Of a DNA stretch of 64,000 nucleotides, positions 51,055-62,442 are shown one piece after another. The translations under genes and the position numbers were made by a program. The stretch spans positions 19,351,528 through 19,415,527 of the forward strand of contig OZ026851.1 of the NCBI GenBank assembly GCA_964023205.1. Direction: 5' to 3'. This DNA comes from Lutraria lutraria. Lineage: Eukaryota; Mollusca; Bivalvia; Venerida; Mactridae. The number at the start of each line of letters is the position of its first letter. Position 1 is the first letter of the stretch. The notes below the pieces were generated by a model that was not told where the DNA came from, did no database searches, and saw only the letters and a program-made list of their open reading frames with translations.

Positions 51055-51695
51055 ACAAAGGGCCTTAACTCATATTTTACTTGGAAAAAACTATTGTGGA
51101 CATGCACAACTTGGCAAACTACTTATTACTACTAAGAAGTCTCACTGAATTCTTGCATATAGTTGTCCAATACTTTTTATGACTTCTATGAAGTTTCATT
51201 GAATTCCTTTGAGTAGTTGCTGAGATATTGTATATACACTGTATAAAAACAACAAATGACCATAACTCGATTAAAATTCAACCAAACAAGACGAGCTTAA
51301 TGCATGCACAACTAGGCTAACTACTTATCACTTCTGTGAAGTTTCATTGAATTCCAGCAGCAGGTAGTTACATGTAATGAGAAATAGTCCGGACAAATAT
51401 GACTATTGTATATACTGTATAAAAAAATAAAGGGCTATTACTCAGTGAAAATTAATCCAAAAACAATGGTTACTACTGATCACATCTGAGAAGTTTCATT
51501 GAAATCCTTTCAGTAGTTGCTGAGAAATTGTCCGGACAAATTGTGTCTACAGACGCACGGATCGACCAACCAACCGACCGACAAGTGTGAATCCAATATA
51601 TTATTTTGTTCCTTCACTTTACAGACTACTATCCTGTAGAATCCTTTTTACTTTGGTGAATAAAAGACTATGTTCTGTTCTGTTCTGTTCTTCTT
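51055..51695. repeat. three diverged modules of a bivalve-type dispersed repeat
   Basis: Modules begin near 51055, 51253 and 51428. Each runs from a 'cataactc'-like block through ACTACTTAT, GAAGTTTCATTGAATTCC and TAGTTGCTGAGAAAT. The first two end in GTATATACTGTATAAAAA; the last ends in GTCCGGACAAA and a CGACCAACCAACCGACC tail. It is followed by AATAAAAGACTA and TGTTC pentamers (51671-51692), a 3' tail like those of retroposons. Confidence 0.7.
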
Positions 51696-52291
51696 AGCTG
51701 AGAAGTAGACAAAGGGAGATAACATCGCCGTGGTAGGACAACGATTCTTGCAGAAAGTACAGATAAACGAGACAATCATCTTAATGAACACTTGTCTACG
51801 AGGATTATTATACCATTAGACGTAATTATTGGACTTCTCAATATTCCCAAATAAAAGACATTAAAACATTCCGTCAAGGATTAAAAAAAGTAACATTCAG
51901 GTTAAAATATCACTGACTTGGGTTACTAGTAGATGATTTAGATGTTTGAAATGTTGGAATGCGTTATGTATGACATAGTATCATTGATAAATTGCATGTT
52001 TATGTATACATCAAAATGTCAATGTCAGTGATATTATGTCAGTAAAGTGTTTCCGTATTAAGTAATGAATAGGCTTACAGTGCAGTAATATATGAAACAT
52101 TGTTTTACATGCCCGGAATATGTTACAAATGAATTATGTATAATTGTATGTTTAGCATATTCCATTAGACAAGTAAAGAATGCTTTTGTGTGATAATAAT
52201 ATTACTACTTCAGTACATAACATTGATATATAAGGCGAAAATAGTCCGTTACCTAAAGTAAGTATTAAGCTTAGCTTTGATGTGCACGAGA
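51696..52291. other. no feature seen
   Basis: AT-rich sequence without a supported gene or repeat. Confidence 0.4.
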
Positions 52292-52684
52292 TTTAAAGTC
52301 CCATTAGTTTTGTGCTATAAAAGATATATGCAAAAAACAAACAATTGCTGATATTATCCCAGGATAATCATTACCGACGAAACAAGCTCTCTTCTTCTAA
52401 AACACTCATTTCGCTGTGAATTTTGCTTTTGTAAACTTGAAATATATATAGCGCGGGACGTCACTTAATGCCGTGTGCATAATTTGACTGCGGGAAAACA
52501 TAGCTGTTCTATAAATAGTTTTTTTTTCAATGATATTGAAAAAAATACGATAGTGGTTTTGGAAATATTTTTTTCTTTCTATAAAGTACGCACGGGAGGA
52601 AAACACACCGGATTCCTCTGTTATAGAACAAACAGAAACTATTACGACCGATAAATTTACATGTATATGATTATGGGACTTTAA
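52292..52684 (+). mobile_element. TTAA-ended MITE, copy B (393 bp)
   Basis: Begins TTTAAAGTCCCATTAG and ends TTATGGGACTTTAA. It is highly similar to copy A along its length, including GCTGATATTATCCCA, CTTAATGCCGTGTGCATAAT and GATTCCTCTGTTATAGAACA. The 97-codon minus frame here and the 92-codon one in copy A resemble each other because the DNA is duplicated, not because a protein is conserved. Confidence 0.85.
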
Positions 52685-53205
52685 CGTTACTTTTATCAAT
52701 CAAATGCTCTCTGTATAAGACATTATCTTTGACAATTCCCACAGAAGCAATTTGTCTGTGACCTTGACATTTATTGTTGACCTTGACCGCGGAGGCTCCG
52801 AGAGCAGTACAATGTTTATGACTATGTTAGCCGTTTGATAGCTTGACCAAGATGGCTCTATAGCGGTACATGGAAAAATACCTTAGCTTCATACGTAATT
52901 TGTCACAGTTGACATGGAATGATAGTTTTATTGAAATTAGTCCGGCGGTCTGAGATACAAAGGACTTCCTCATTAACTTAAAGACAGACAAAAAGACAGA
53001 CGCACAGTACAAATACAACATGTGACATACTTACAGTCACAAGCTCCGACTTTACATATCAGTGAAACATATCAGCAACATACTGGCACTTGTAGATTTC
53101 ACATGGAGAAACATATACACTTTAGTTATACCTAGAAGTTACTTCACAGTGTCGGCTCGTTGCTAAATATGTATGGGAGGGTATCCCACAAGTGGTCTAC
53201 ACGTA
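52685..53205. other. non-coding DNA with paired TGACCTTGA sites
   Basis: Two TGACCTTGA motifs (about 52759 and 52779) match the nuclear-receptor ERR/SF-1 half-site. They may be remnants of the TGACCTTTGACCT-bearing repeat seen at 56.7 kb. No gene seen. Confidence 0.35.
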
Positions 53206-53376
53206 CTGTGCGACTTCTCCAAAGCAACACCATTTGGGAGTAGCAACATTATATTGTTGTTAAGAGGCTGTTGCTCTGAGAAGAGTAAATTCATAGTACA
53301 AACATGCAGTGGTAAAAAATCATTTTTGAAGGGAGGTTGTTGCTCAAAAGAGGACCACTCTTGAGAGAGTGTACTA
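53206..53376 (-). mobile_element. pogo-like MITE, copy 2 (171 bp, inverted)
   Basis: The reverse complement aligns with 1751-1928: AGAGTG, TTGAGCAACAACCTC, AGAGCAACA, AACAACA, and CCCAAATGGTGTTGCTTT against CCCAAAGGGTGTTGCTTT. TA lies at the left edge and TATA at the right. Frames of 63 and 86 codons across it come from the repeat. Confidence 0.65.
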
Positions 53377-53924
53377 TATACTTTTAAATACAACATTTTC
53401 TCTGTATATTCTTTATAATACAAAGCAAATGGTGGAGTTTTCGTTTTAGTTGAGTTTCGATGAATTAAGATTAATAGTGTTAGGAAGAGTAATAAAATAA
53501 ATCACAAATGTAATCAATTTTTTACTGAAGATCTGTCTCGCCTTAAACTATTCTCATCTTGAAACAATTCCACATCATAGACGATTCATAAAAATGGTTC
53601 CAGACTAATTTGAAACTCGAATCGCATACAGTTTGTGTGTCGGAGGTAATTCTTTTATAAAAACCGACATTTTAATAACATCGTTTGTTTGATTAATTCC
53701 CAAACTGGGTACAAACATTCAGAAATTATATTGAACGAACTCTTCCTTTCAAAATGCAAACATGACTGGGATTTGTCCGTTGTTGTTTTTTAAGCAAACA
53801 TAAACTTTCATGCGCTCAGTCTTTGACGCATGATATATAGTTTTAATCGAGTGTAGGTTTTAGGGCTGGACAATTTTTTTTATTTGTACAGAGACAAGGA
53901 TCTGAAATTATAATCAAATCACAA
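53377..53924. other. no feature seen
   Basis: AT-rich sequence; nothing supported. Confidence 0.4.
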
Positions 53925-54060
53925 ATAATATCACTCAATCAACATCACTAAAAGTCATATCAATCTATTCGTATTTACTCAAGTCACAACTTTCAATACA
54001 CATTACTCAATTCACATCACTCAAGTTAAATATTCAAGTCACATCACTCAAGTCCCATAC
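53925..54060. repeat. degenerate CATCACTCAAGT repeats
   Basis: Diverged copies of a unit close to CATCACTCAAGT at irregular 12-20 bp spacing. It resembles the degenerate TCATTCA-rich stretch at 55.5 kb. Confidence 0.6.
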
Positions 54061-54886
54061 ACCTTCGAACATGTATGACAAACATGCATAAAATTCGCAA
54101 CAAGATGAGAATACATTTTTTTCTAGACGAATTTTAGTCATGGGTACAAGTTTATTTTAGTTGTTTTATGGGTATATAGTATAGTGTCTATTACTAGTTT
54201 GGGTAATACTGGCCATTTGATTGGCTAATGGTGATGTCGGTCATTTTTGTCATGTTTGACTGAATCTGTTCGTCTGCTTTTTGTTAAAAGTTGATGGGTA
54301 AGTAAATCATGCAGGCATTGCTCTGTGATGTTGACCTAGATAAGTTGTTGTGTGGCATAATATATCGGAAATGCTATTTGAAGTTCAATGTGGTTGTAGC
54401 ATAGCAGGTTATGGTGAATTCGTTAGCATTTAGGGTATATTCTATTTGATTGAAGGTAGGGTATTATATTACCATACGCTTGTGAACTATATACATGAAT
54501 TTATTATTTTGTCAAATACTCATGATTGTCAATATATGTGTATTACTCATATCATGTAAATATGTTATTTATACTCTCAATAATGTAGGATTTAACAAAA
54601 TACACAGTCAATATCCTTAATGAAAAAGCAACTTCATACAAAATACAAAAAATGCTTCTTGTAATTCGTCTATCTATAACATTGCGTTATACAATGTAAT
54701 TTTTCTTGTTATCTCTTGAGAGACAAATCTCTTATAATATTTTATAAGCTGAATATGTATTTATAATTATTGTTTTTGTAGATATTTGGATGTAAAGCCG
54801 AGATTTACGTTTTATAAATTTCATGAGTTGAATGCTGTACCCATATATTGTCACCCAGACATAAAATTGACTATCGGATCCTTATA
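54061..54886. other. no gene seen
   Basis: AT-rich non-coding DNA without a repeat that I recognise. Confidence 0.4.
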
Positions 54887-55097
54887 TCCTGTGGAATCAT
54901 TAATTTTCGTTGGGGATTTAATTTCGTGGATTTCATGGGTCGGATCATCCACAAAATCAAATCCCCACGAATTTAAATGCGGACAAAAGGCATTTCTTTT
55001 CAAAAATCAAAATCCATGAATTTATGTCCCCACGAAATAGCCATTTTAGTTAAAACCACGAAAATTGAGCCCAACGAAAATAAATGAAAATACAGTA
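54887..55097 (+). mobile_element. CCCCACGAA foldback MITE, copy 2 (211 bp)
   Basis: Same layout and length as 43471-43680, from CTGTGGAATCATTAATTTTC to AATGAAAATACAGTA, in the same orientation. The two copies differ by scattered substitutions. The 77-codon plus frame ending at 55019 runs through it and is not a gene. Confidence 0.8.
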
Positions 55098-55520
55098 TAA
55101 CAACGTGAAGAAAATGTCCAAATATGAAAACGGATGAAGTACTTCATAAAGTATTAACATCGACTGTTTAGTATTTACGGTGAATAATGATCTGTCAGAA
55201 AAAGAAAAATTCACAGCTGTTTATTAGAAATAAACTTTGTTCATAAAATTAAATTAATTAAGAATACTGGTGTTCCAAAAGTGCAAGCGAATCAAATCGA
55301 CACCCAGTGACAGAAGGGAAATAATGTATACAAGACCATAAAAAGATATCTAGTGTACTTGTCTCCCTTTTTTGTTAAATACCAATTTAATACGGTAATT
55401 TGGCAAAACATCGCAGGTGATATATGTAACTTCTTAAAGTTTAAGCAAAAGACAATTAAAACTTTATTTGAGCATTTTGTTGATGTAATATACATTCATT
55501 AAATAAATAACACTTGATTA
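55098..55520. other. no gene seen
   Basis: AT-rich. A 67-codon minus frame (55292-55495) has no recognisable feature. Confidence 0.4.
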
Positions 55521-55870
55521 AATACCTATGTTCACTCATTTATTAAATCATTCATCATTTTGATCTTCGGTCATTCACTAACATGATTTAAGCAGATTAC
55601 ATATTGACCATTCATTATTTTATCATTCACTCAATCATTGATCAATTATTTATTCGATCATTAATTTATTTACATCACTCGTTCATTTATTTACTCAATC
55701 ACCAACTTGATCACTCAATCTTTCATTCGATCATTCATTTACTTTGTCACTCACTTATTCGATCATCTACTGACTTTTTATCACTCATTTTATTACTAGA
55801 ATCAGCCAATCACGTACTCGATCAATTAATCCTTTTTGGCGACATGAAGTCACCCAATTAATCTCTCGCT
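55521..55870. repeat. degenerate TCATTCA-type simple repeat
   Basis: Imperfect tetranucleotide-like pattern (TCAT, TCAC, CGAT, ATTT) over 350 bp. The 85-codon frame at 55604-55861, rich in His, Leu, Ile and Ser, is produced by this pattern. Confidence 0.7.
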
Positions 55871-56639
55871 CGGTCACTAGACATCAATGATTCGAACTCA
55901 GTTTTAAAGGTTAATAATCAATCATGGGACTTACAGAAAACTACATCTTCTATACTAAGACAATAGTATTTTTCTGTACTTCTTAAACATCTGTCAAGAA
56001 GCACACACACAAAAAACAGCAACAATGAGGGTAAAATAAGCGTGGGCGATTATTTTTGTATGTTGTAAAAGGTGGCACTTTATAATTACCCGGGACTCAC
56101 CCCGCTACAAGTGGGTATTGAGAATGACTATTTCATGAACATAAATCATGTTGAACAACGTAAAGGAACCGCATTGTTTCATTCATCCAATCGTTCACGT
56201 GAGATTCAAATGATTACGTAATATGCATACTTCATAAATTGTAAAACTGTAAAACTCGAACAAAATGTAGAGACGATCAATTTTAACAGATCCCAGGAGT
56301 ACAATAAATATTATCAGACTAACTCTTATGTATGTAGATTTGAAAACAATGATACGTCATCTATCCAAGAGAAAGAATATTAGTCTCAAAATTTACAGAA
56401 ATGAAATAACAAATACAAGTTAAAATTTGAACATGTGCCAAGCTTCATATCACTGAAATAGCTATAAAAATAAGACAGTTCTAATCGTAGCTTGGCTAAA
56501 TTTGTTATAGACGTGTATTTATGTATTATTTGGCATTGTTCTTTTCTCCATTGAACAAATAAGGATCTTTAGATTTATTAAATGTATAGTAACGTGTATC
56601 GTCAATGTGTCATTTTCGTGTAAACAACTTGTTTCCGCT
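55871..56639. other. no gene seen
   Basis: Nothing supported beyond a short ACACACAC run near 56003. Confidence 0.4.
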
Positions 56640-57330
56640 GGTGCAATTCTATAACAAACAAGAAGTGTTTATGAAACACGGATTATTTCCCCCAAAGGGC
56701 CAACTGGATAGTAAGACCATGATGACCTTTGACCTATTGAACGTAGAAGCAATAGGGGTCATGTAAATGCAATGATCAACCTCTAACCTAAGGCAAAATA
56801 ATTCTCTAGGTATTTGGCGGACAAGGTTTTTGTGCAGAAGGTCACTGTTACCTTGATCTTTGACCTACTCACCTCAAAATCAATATGGGTCATCAACAAG
56901 TGATGATCATCCTCACAATCAATTTTGAGGAGCGTAGGCCAAATCATTCTCTCCTTATTGGTCGGACAAAGTTTGGTTACGGGCGGACGCAACGCACGGA
57001 CGGACGTTTTCACGAGACCTACATTTTGGGGTACCGCCGTTGATCTTCTTATAATCTGTTCAACCCCAAAAGTAATTTTTAAGCACCCACAAGCAACAGT
57101 TTTCCCTACAGTGACGGTTTGTACGTACTGGAACCTCATAACATCAACTTGTACTAACCCTAACCCCATAAAGCTCCTGGGTGCGTACGGACCGACGACC
57201 GACATGTACAAAGCAATATACCCCCTTTTATTCGAAAGGGGCCATAACAAATGGTTCAGCACAAAATACATGTATAGACATTGTCTCAGCGTGATGGGGT
57301 ACAGGGTCATACCCCTATGTTGTCATTAGA
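56640..57330. repeat. TGACCTTTGACCT dispersed repeat with GGAC tail and terminal hairpin
   Basis: The left part has TGACCTTTGACCT (56723-56735), GGGGTCAT, and a second ATCTTTGACCTACT block with GGGTCAT. It is followed by GTCGGACAAAG and a CGGACGGACG tail near 57000. Farther right, 57180-57245 carries CGGACCGACGACC and a hairpin, CCCCTTT with AAAGGGG at 57222-57241. Such GGAC-tailed, hairpin-ended repeats are widespread in bivalves. Frames of 175 (minus) and 134 codons (plus) span this region; neither looks like a true gene. Confidence 0.65.
56723..56735 (-). promoter_or_regulatory. perfect DR1 nuclear-receptor element inside a repeat
   Basis: The minus strand reads AGGTCAAAGGTCA, the exact DR1 consensus bound by RXR/HNF4-type receptors. 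It is part of a dispersed repeat, so it probably exists in many genomic copies. No target gene is visible. Confidence 0.35.
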
Positions 57331-58249
57331 TCGCTCCCGTGTATAGTTTGTTCGAATGTGATATATTTTTTACGTTAACTCGTTGTGATAAAAAATATTA
57401 ACAACAAAACATGTAAACTTTAGTTAAAAATATTGATCTGGACCCAGTTTCACGAACAAAATTGAATAGAAACTCAAGTATGGACTCGAGTGTTTATATC
57501 ATCTAGAAATCGTGTGTCTTTAACCAGAAATGATACCATTTGATTCCTAGTATACTTTTAGCATGACAAACATGCCAAGATGAAATACTGTGGGTCTAGC
57601 GAGTCAAAAATTAAATACTCAATAGCTGACTCAAGTCAATTTAAATGAATTATACTTTATAATTATAATATTATATATATATCAAGAGATGCTAGCTAGG
57701 TTAAAATTGTGGGAAACTGTTATTAGATCAACTTTGTACCTTCTTTTAATACCACAATCTGAATTCATACAATAAAATAGAGAAATGTACGCTTTATTAA
57801 ATAAGTTGAGATTGAGTAAAAGCTTACTTTTTTGTGAAACTGGGACCTGTTGCTTAGTTATATATCTGTTGAATTTTACCGAAAACTATAAAATACAATA
57901 TAATATGTTAGTAATAGGGAAAGAACATACTAGGCTTTTAAAACGAGCGAAACAAATCGATAAATGAAGTTCATTGTTTATTTTATTTTAAAACAGATTC
58001 GGTTGTCCGTTGCTGCTACTAACAATTTATTATAACCATAAACCCCTGAAAGCTCATTTATCTACTTTTAGAATCTCCAGACAGGAACACATTATATACA
58101 AACAGTGTACAGTGTTTGCTAGTAAACTAAAAACATGAGTGTACACAAATATCTGTAGTATTGATGATAACATAAAGTTGTCCGATGTCAAAATTGTGCA
58201 TCGTATAACTTTTACCAAAAAGTTCATTGCAGTATATTTCCTACAACAT
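57331..58249. other. no gene seen
   Basis: GACCCAGTTTCACGAAC near 57440 resembles the start of another dispersed repeat, but I found no second copy in this window. AT-rich otherwise. Confidence 0.35.
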
Positions 58250-58492
58250 AAACAAGAGTGCCAGGTCACAAAATACGCTCGTCGAAATTCATTTTTCAAA
58301 GCGCCAAGGGGCATAACTCAGAAGCGCATGGGTCGATTGGCCATAAAGTCTTGGCCATAAACATTTCCACCAAGTTTGGTGAGGATCCGAATGAAACTGT
58401 TTGAATTAGAGAGCGGACACCGTTGTGGACGCCGCCCGCCCATCATGGGTGTTCCCATAATACGACCCGTTTTTTTTTCAAACGGGCGTATA
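58250..58492. repeat. GAGTGCCAGG dispersed repeat, copy 2
   Basis: Aligns in the same orientation with 50325-50595. Its end folds: ACGACCCGTTT and AAACGGGCGT flank a T-run at 58459-58492, a short hairpin missing from copy 1. Confidence 0.75.
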
Positions 58493-59470
58493 AAAACACT
58501 ATTTGTTAAGCCTTCTTAAAACTCGAGTACTTATGGTCGATATACAAAACGTATTAGAAATGTAAATCTTTCAATAATATAATTATATACATGTATATTG
58601 TTTTATTATATAATTGTGCTTTTAATGCTTTATTTTACAAGTTGTAAGATGTAAAACAGCATCATTCACTAAACAACACATTGTTAGTTTATTTTAGCAT
58701 GATTTTATTCTTTAGATAAATTCAATTGATTTGATTTTATAAATACATGTATACCGATGCCTTAAGGGTAGTATGTATAGTAGTGTTAACCTATTTTGTC
58801 ATCATACTGTATTGGTTCCTCATTAAACACTTTATATGAATACGTTAAAATCAAATCTTTAAAATATCGGCTAAAATATTGGCAACAAATCGTGACACAT
58901 ATAGGCAAGTATATATGAGAGATTTCTGAGATCATTGCGAATGACATTGTTCCATGACGTGTAAACGTTTCCAAATTGTCAACGTTGGAGCCGTACTGGT
59001 GATCACAGCTGGGGCTCTCCAAGGGGCTTCATATACCGGACGACATTAATTGATGTATACAGAGCTGTTTTTACGTGAAAATGTTTTTAACAAGTTACGT
59101 TGACGGTACACAGACAGACAAGTTTCTTACTAATATAGGACGCAAACCATTCATGTATTTTCTATAAATGTTTTCCCGAATTAAATGCCCATAGAGATAG
59201 AGGAAGACATTAAATTGATAACGTAAACAGTGTTTTTGATCTTCATCTACAAAAAAACGTCAAGTTCAATTACACAATATGTTCACCTACAACAGTTTGA
59301 AAACTAGGTGTCAAAACTACTTACATGTATATCAACTAAATGGAAAATTAATGACCCTGTTATTACAGTATGTTATAGAGGGGTTAACGCCGTTTTTCAA
59401 CGATCAAAAAAAATTGTTATATTATTATGATTAACAGTCAAGTGACATTAAATATTGAAATTTATAATGT
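58493..59470. other. no gene seen
   Basis: AT-rich DNA; nothing supported. Confidence 0.4.
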
Positions 59471-59682
59471 TTAAATATGTATAAATGTTTAAGCTTTTTC
59501 TTCTTTTTTAATTTATAGTTATTATGTTTTGTTATAAATATTTTGTTCATATTTGTATGCCTTTTAATTCTGCCCTTTATATAGTTATTAAATTACATTT
59601 ATTTTCACTGAAGGCCATATTGTAAATAAGTTTTATACTTTATATGTTACCTTCAAGAAATAAAGATTTTATTATTATTATC
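59471..59682 (+). mobile_element. probable LINE 3' end with ATT tail
   Basis: The stretch ends GAAATAAAGATTTTATTATT and further ATT units, after ATATTGTAAATAAGTTTTAT. This resembles 3' untranslated ends of CR1/RTE-like non-LTR retrotransposons, which often end in trinucleotide tails. No reverse transcriptase is present upstream, so it would be a 5'-truncated copy. The start is uncertain. Confidence 0.45.
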
Positions 59683-60116
59683 TTTCAGTTATATACGGCG
59701 GCCAGTTCACTTCACTAGTTTTTCCTGACTGTAATATAACCAGTTCTAACTTATCCTTCCACTCGGATTCGGCAACTTCTTTATAAATGAAAGAAAAATC
59801 TATATCATATGTTTGTCCAATTTCCATAGAAGGGTATCACCTGCCGTGACCGGGATGTTACGGAACAACCCGATGTGTAACGAGAACCTCCGTGTTAAAT
59901 GGAGTCAATCGTAACAAATCGGGCATTTCCGTACCTGAGACATAAGTGTAGGGTTACACATTTTGGTTATTAATAAGCGGTTCCGGTAACTACTTTTCAA
60001 ACTCTAGGTACCCGTTTACAAGAATCATTCTCAAAATTACAGACCTTGTAATCTACTTATCGTTCGCTATATTGATAAATAAACATTATTCCCATTTAAA
60101 GAGAATCAAGTTGTAT
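59683..60116. other. CpG-enriched unique DNA upstream of a candidate promoter
   Basis: Unlike most of the window this segment is non-repetitive and has a raised CpG count (about nine in 59850-59945, for example CCGTGACCGGG, TTACGGAACAACCCG and TTTCCGTACC). No frame is convincing. It could be the distal part of a promoter. Confidence 0.35.
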
Positions 60117-60265
60117 CCATCTTGGGATTCCCAAAATGGAAAGTAGCCCGCGAACAACGAAAACAAAATGGCGGCCTGCCTAGTACGAGGCACTTTCTTT
60201 AGACAAACGCCGAGGAGCTCCGATTGAAATGGAGTACGACGGAATGTACCGAGACGTTCCGAATG
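60117..60265 (+). promoter_or_regulatory. candidate promoter / first exon with YY1-type motifs
   Basis: A near-perfect 23-bp palindrome at 60117-60139 has CCATCTTGGGA on the left and TCCCAAAATGG on the right, each end carrying a YY1 core (CCATNTT/AANATGG). At 60165-60175, AAAATGGCGGC is a full YY1 consensus that includes an ATG. In many animal housekeeping genes this motif overlaps the start codon. About thirteen CpGs fall within 60149-60260, the densest unique patch in the window. No downstream exon was identified, so the strand is inferred from the ATGGCGGC orientation. Confidence 0.45.
60168..60227 (+). CDS. candidate first coding exon or short leader ORF (19 codons)
   Basis: The ATG has a good context (AAAATGG) inside the YY1-type motif. 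The frame reads MAACLVRGTFFRQTPRSSD and then a stop. The Ala/Arg-rich, acid-poor start would suit a mitochondrial presequence. A possible splice donor GTACGA follows codon 5 at 60183, but its preceding base is poor. Two other short frames start close by (60136 and 60229), so the true start, if any, is undecided. It might equally be an upstream ORF or non-coding. Confidence 0.2.
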   Translation: MAACLVRGTFFRQTPRSSD

Positions 60266-60842
60266 TAATTAAGATGAATTGAATGATGCCATATGGTAGA
60301 ATATTCAGACAGTTCTCACGTTCACATATTGTTGCTAATTTGGTTATACTTGTTTTCAGCTACAAACTTGTCTTAAACACGGAAAAAAGGATTTCAAGGT
60401 GATTGTAGCTTGTGAATATTGAACGGAAATAAAAGAGAAATTGGTGACTAGTTGATCATGTTTAACACACATTTAGTCAGGAATAGAAAACTTACCATTA
60501 GTTATTCATATTTCTTACCATCAAAGTCACTATTCATTATGACGCATTATTCGGTCAAAAGGTCAGTTTTATCTCAGAAAAATAATAAAGTAACATGACT
60601 TACCTCGATAGATACGACCTTCAGTTTGTCGACACACTGTATACATGTATATTAATATGTAAATGGTGTTACATATTAGTAATAATTAATTTATAATCAT
60701 TATTTATGAGGGTGTATCCTTTTCCTGTTCTAAGTGTATGTCATAAACCTCGACACCAAGTTTAAGACCAACGAGGACAGTTGAGAACTTTAATATTCAA
60801 AGTATTTAAATTACGTCACATTTCCAGGCAGTTTATTACGAA
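60266..60842. other. no exon recognised
   Basis: AT-rich sequence downstream of the candidate promoter; it could be intron. No coding exon seen. Confidence 0.4.
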
Positions 60843-60971
60843 AGACCGGTGGTGACATTTCAAATCCAAAATTTCAAGATTTCATGATTCCATGATTTTC
60901 TTTAATTTCAGCTTCATTATTGCATGTTTTGAAATTGTGAAATCTTGAAGTTGAAATGTCACCACCGGTCT
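60843..60971. mobile_element. hairpin MITE (129 bp)
   Basis: AGACCGGTGGTGACATTTCA at the left end pairs perfectly with TGAAATGTCACCACCGGTCT at the right. Stem pairing continues imperfectly inward (CAAGATTTCA with TGAAATCTTG). There is no coding capacity. A single copy in the window; the superfamily is not clear. Confidence 0.7.
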
Positions 60972-61322
60972 ACCGTAGTTCATGAATGATAAAATGGTGT
61001 TCGATAAAATTTTCTTATGATTTATAATTATAGTACATGTAAATGTACACAAAATGTAGAAGTGAGTCGTAAAAACTAAGATTTGTCTTAGAGTTAAGGA
61101 AGTGACGTCATGAGTGGTTATAAGGTTTGGTTTTTATTTCTGTAAAATCATGAGAAGACACATTGACCACATGTTTGTTTGTGTATCAGTTTGATACACA
61201 ACATTGTAACATTTCAAAATGTCAGTAAACAATCGGACTATATGTAAGTCGTAAGATATTAAATTGACAATATCAAATACACGATCAATTTGTTTAGAAA
61301 CATTTTATGAATAACAGAAACA
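60972..61322. other. no feature seen
   Basis: AT-rich spacer before the 46-bp array. A GTGACGTCAT site lies near 61102. Confidence 0.4.
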
Positions 61323-62365
61323 ATGTACCACGTATATACTATACACGTGTATGGTATGTGTACAAACACAAAAATGTACAAACCATATACACGTGTATGG
61401 AATGTGTACAAACACAAAAATGCACAAACCATATACACGTGTATGGTATGTGTACAAACACAAAAATGCACAAACCATATACACGTATATGGTATGTGTA
61501 CAAACCATATACACGTGTATGGTATGTGTACAAACACAAAAATGTACAAACCATATACACGTGTATGGTATGTGTACCAACACAAACATGTACAAACCAT
61601 ATACACTTGTATAGTATGTGTACAAACACAAAAATGTACAAACCATATACACGTGTATGATATGTGTACAAACACAAAAATATACAAACCATATACACGT
61701 GTATGGTATGTGTACAAACACAAAAATGTACAAACCATATACACGTGTATGGTATGTGTACAAACACAAAAATATACAAACCATATACACGTGTATAGTA
61801 AATGTACAAACACAAAAATGCACAAACCATATACACGTGTATAGTATGTGTACAAACACAAAAATGCACAAACCATATACACGTGTATGGTATGTGTACA
61901 AACACAAAAATGCACAAACCATATACACGTGTATGGTATGTGTACAAACACAAAAATGTACAAACCATATACACGTGTATAGTATGTGTACAAACACAAA
62001 AATGTACAAACCATATACACGTGTATAGTATGTGTACAAACACAAAAATGCACAAACCATATACACGTGTATGGTATGTGTACAAACACAAAAATGTACA
62101 AACCATATACACGTGTATAGTATGTGTACAAAACAAAATTGTACAAACCATATACACGTGTATAGTATGTGTACAAACACAAAAATGTACAAACCATATA
62201 CACGTGTATAGTATGTGTACAAAACAAAATTGTACAAACCATATACACGTACACGTATAGTATATGTACAAACACAAAAATGCACAAACCATATACACGT
62301 GTATAGAATGTGTACAAACACAAAAATGTACAAACCATATACACGTGTATAGTATGCGTACAAAC
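61323..62365. repeat. 46-bp E-box satellite array (about 1 kb)
   Basis: About 22 copies of GTGTACAAACACAAAAATGT, ACAAACCATATACACGTGTA, TGGTAT. Each has the palindrome TATACACGTGTATA with a CACGTG E-box; a few are mutated (for example CACTTG near 61607). 46 bp is not a codon multiple and the unit has no stop on the minus strand, so all three minus frames stay open for 342-361 codons. These frames are not proteins. Confidence 0.95.
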
Positions 62366-62369
62366 AACA

Positions 62370-62442
62370 GTCGGATTAGCTCAGTTTGCAGAGCATCTGA
62401 CTAGCAATGAGGAGGTCGCGGATTCGAGCCCCGCATCGGGTA
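62370..62442 (+). mobile_element. tRNA-derived repeat (Ala-like, anticodon AGC)
   Basis: The D-arm is TAGCTCAGTTTGCAGAGC and the T-arm GCGGATTCGAGCCCCGC has a nearly canonical B box. The anticodon loop CTAGCAA would give AGC. The acceptor stem is imperfect (GTCGGAT against ATCGGGT) and the anticodon stem is weak. It starts within 10 bp of the end of the 46-bp array. Confidence 0.6.

Noticed and set aside
55604..55861. 85-codon plus frame rich in His, Leu and Ser
   Set aside because: Produced by a degenerate TCATTCA-type simple repeat.
56783..57310. 175-codon minus-strand frame and the overlapping 134-codon plus frame
   Set aside because: They run through a dispersed repeat with GGAC tails and a terminal hairpin. 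No domain was recognised and the strands conflict.
61259..62367. Three overlapping minus-strand frames of 342-361 codons
   Set aside because: All three frames are open because the 46-bp unit has no minus-strand stop. The peptides are cyclic permutations of one repeat.
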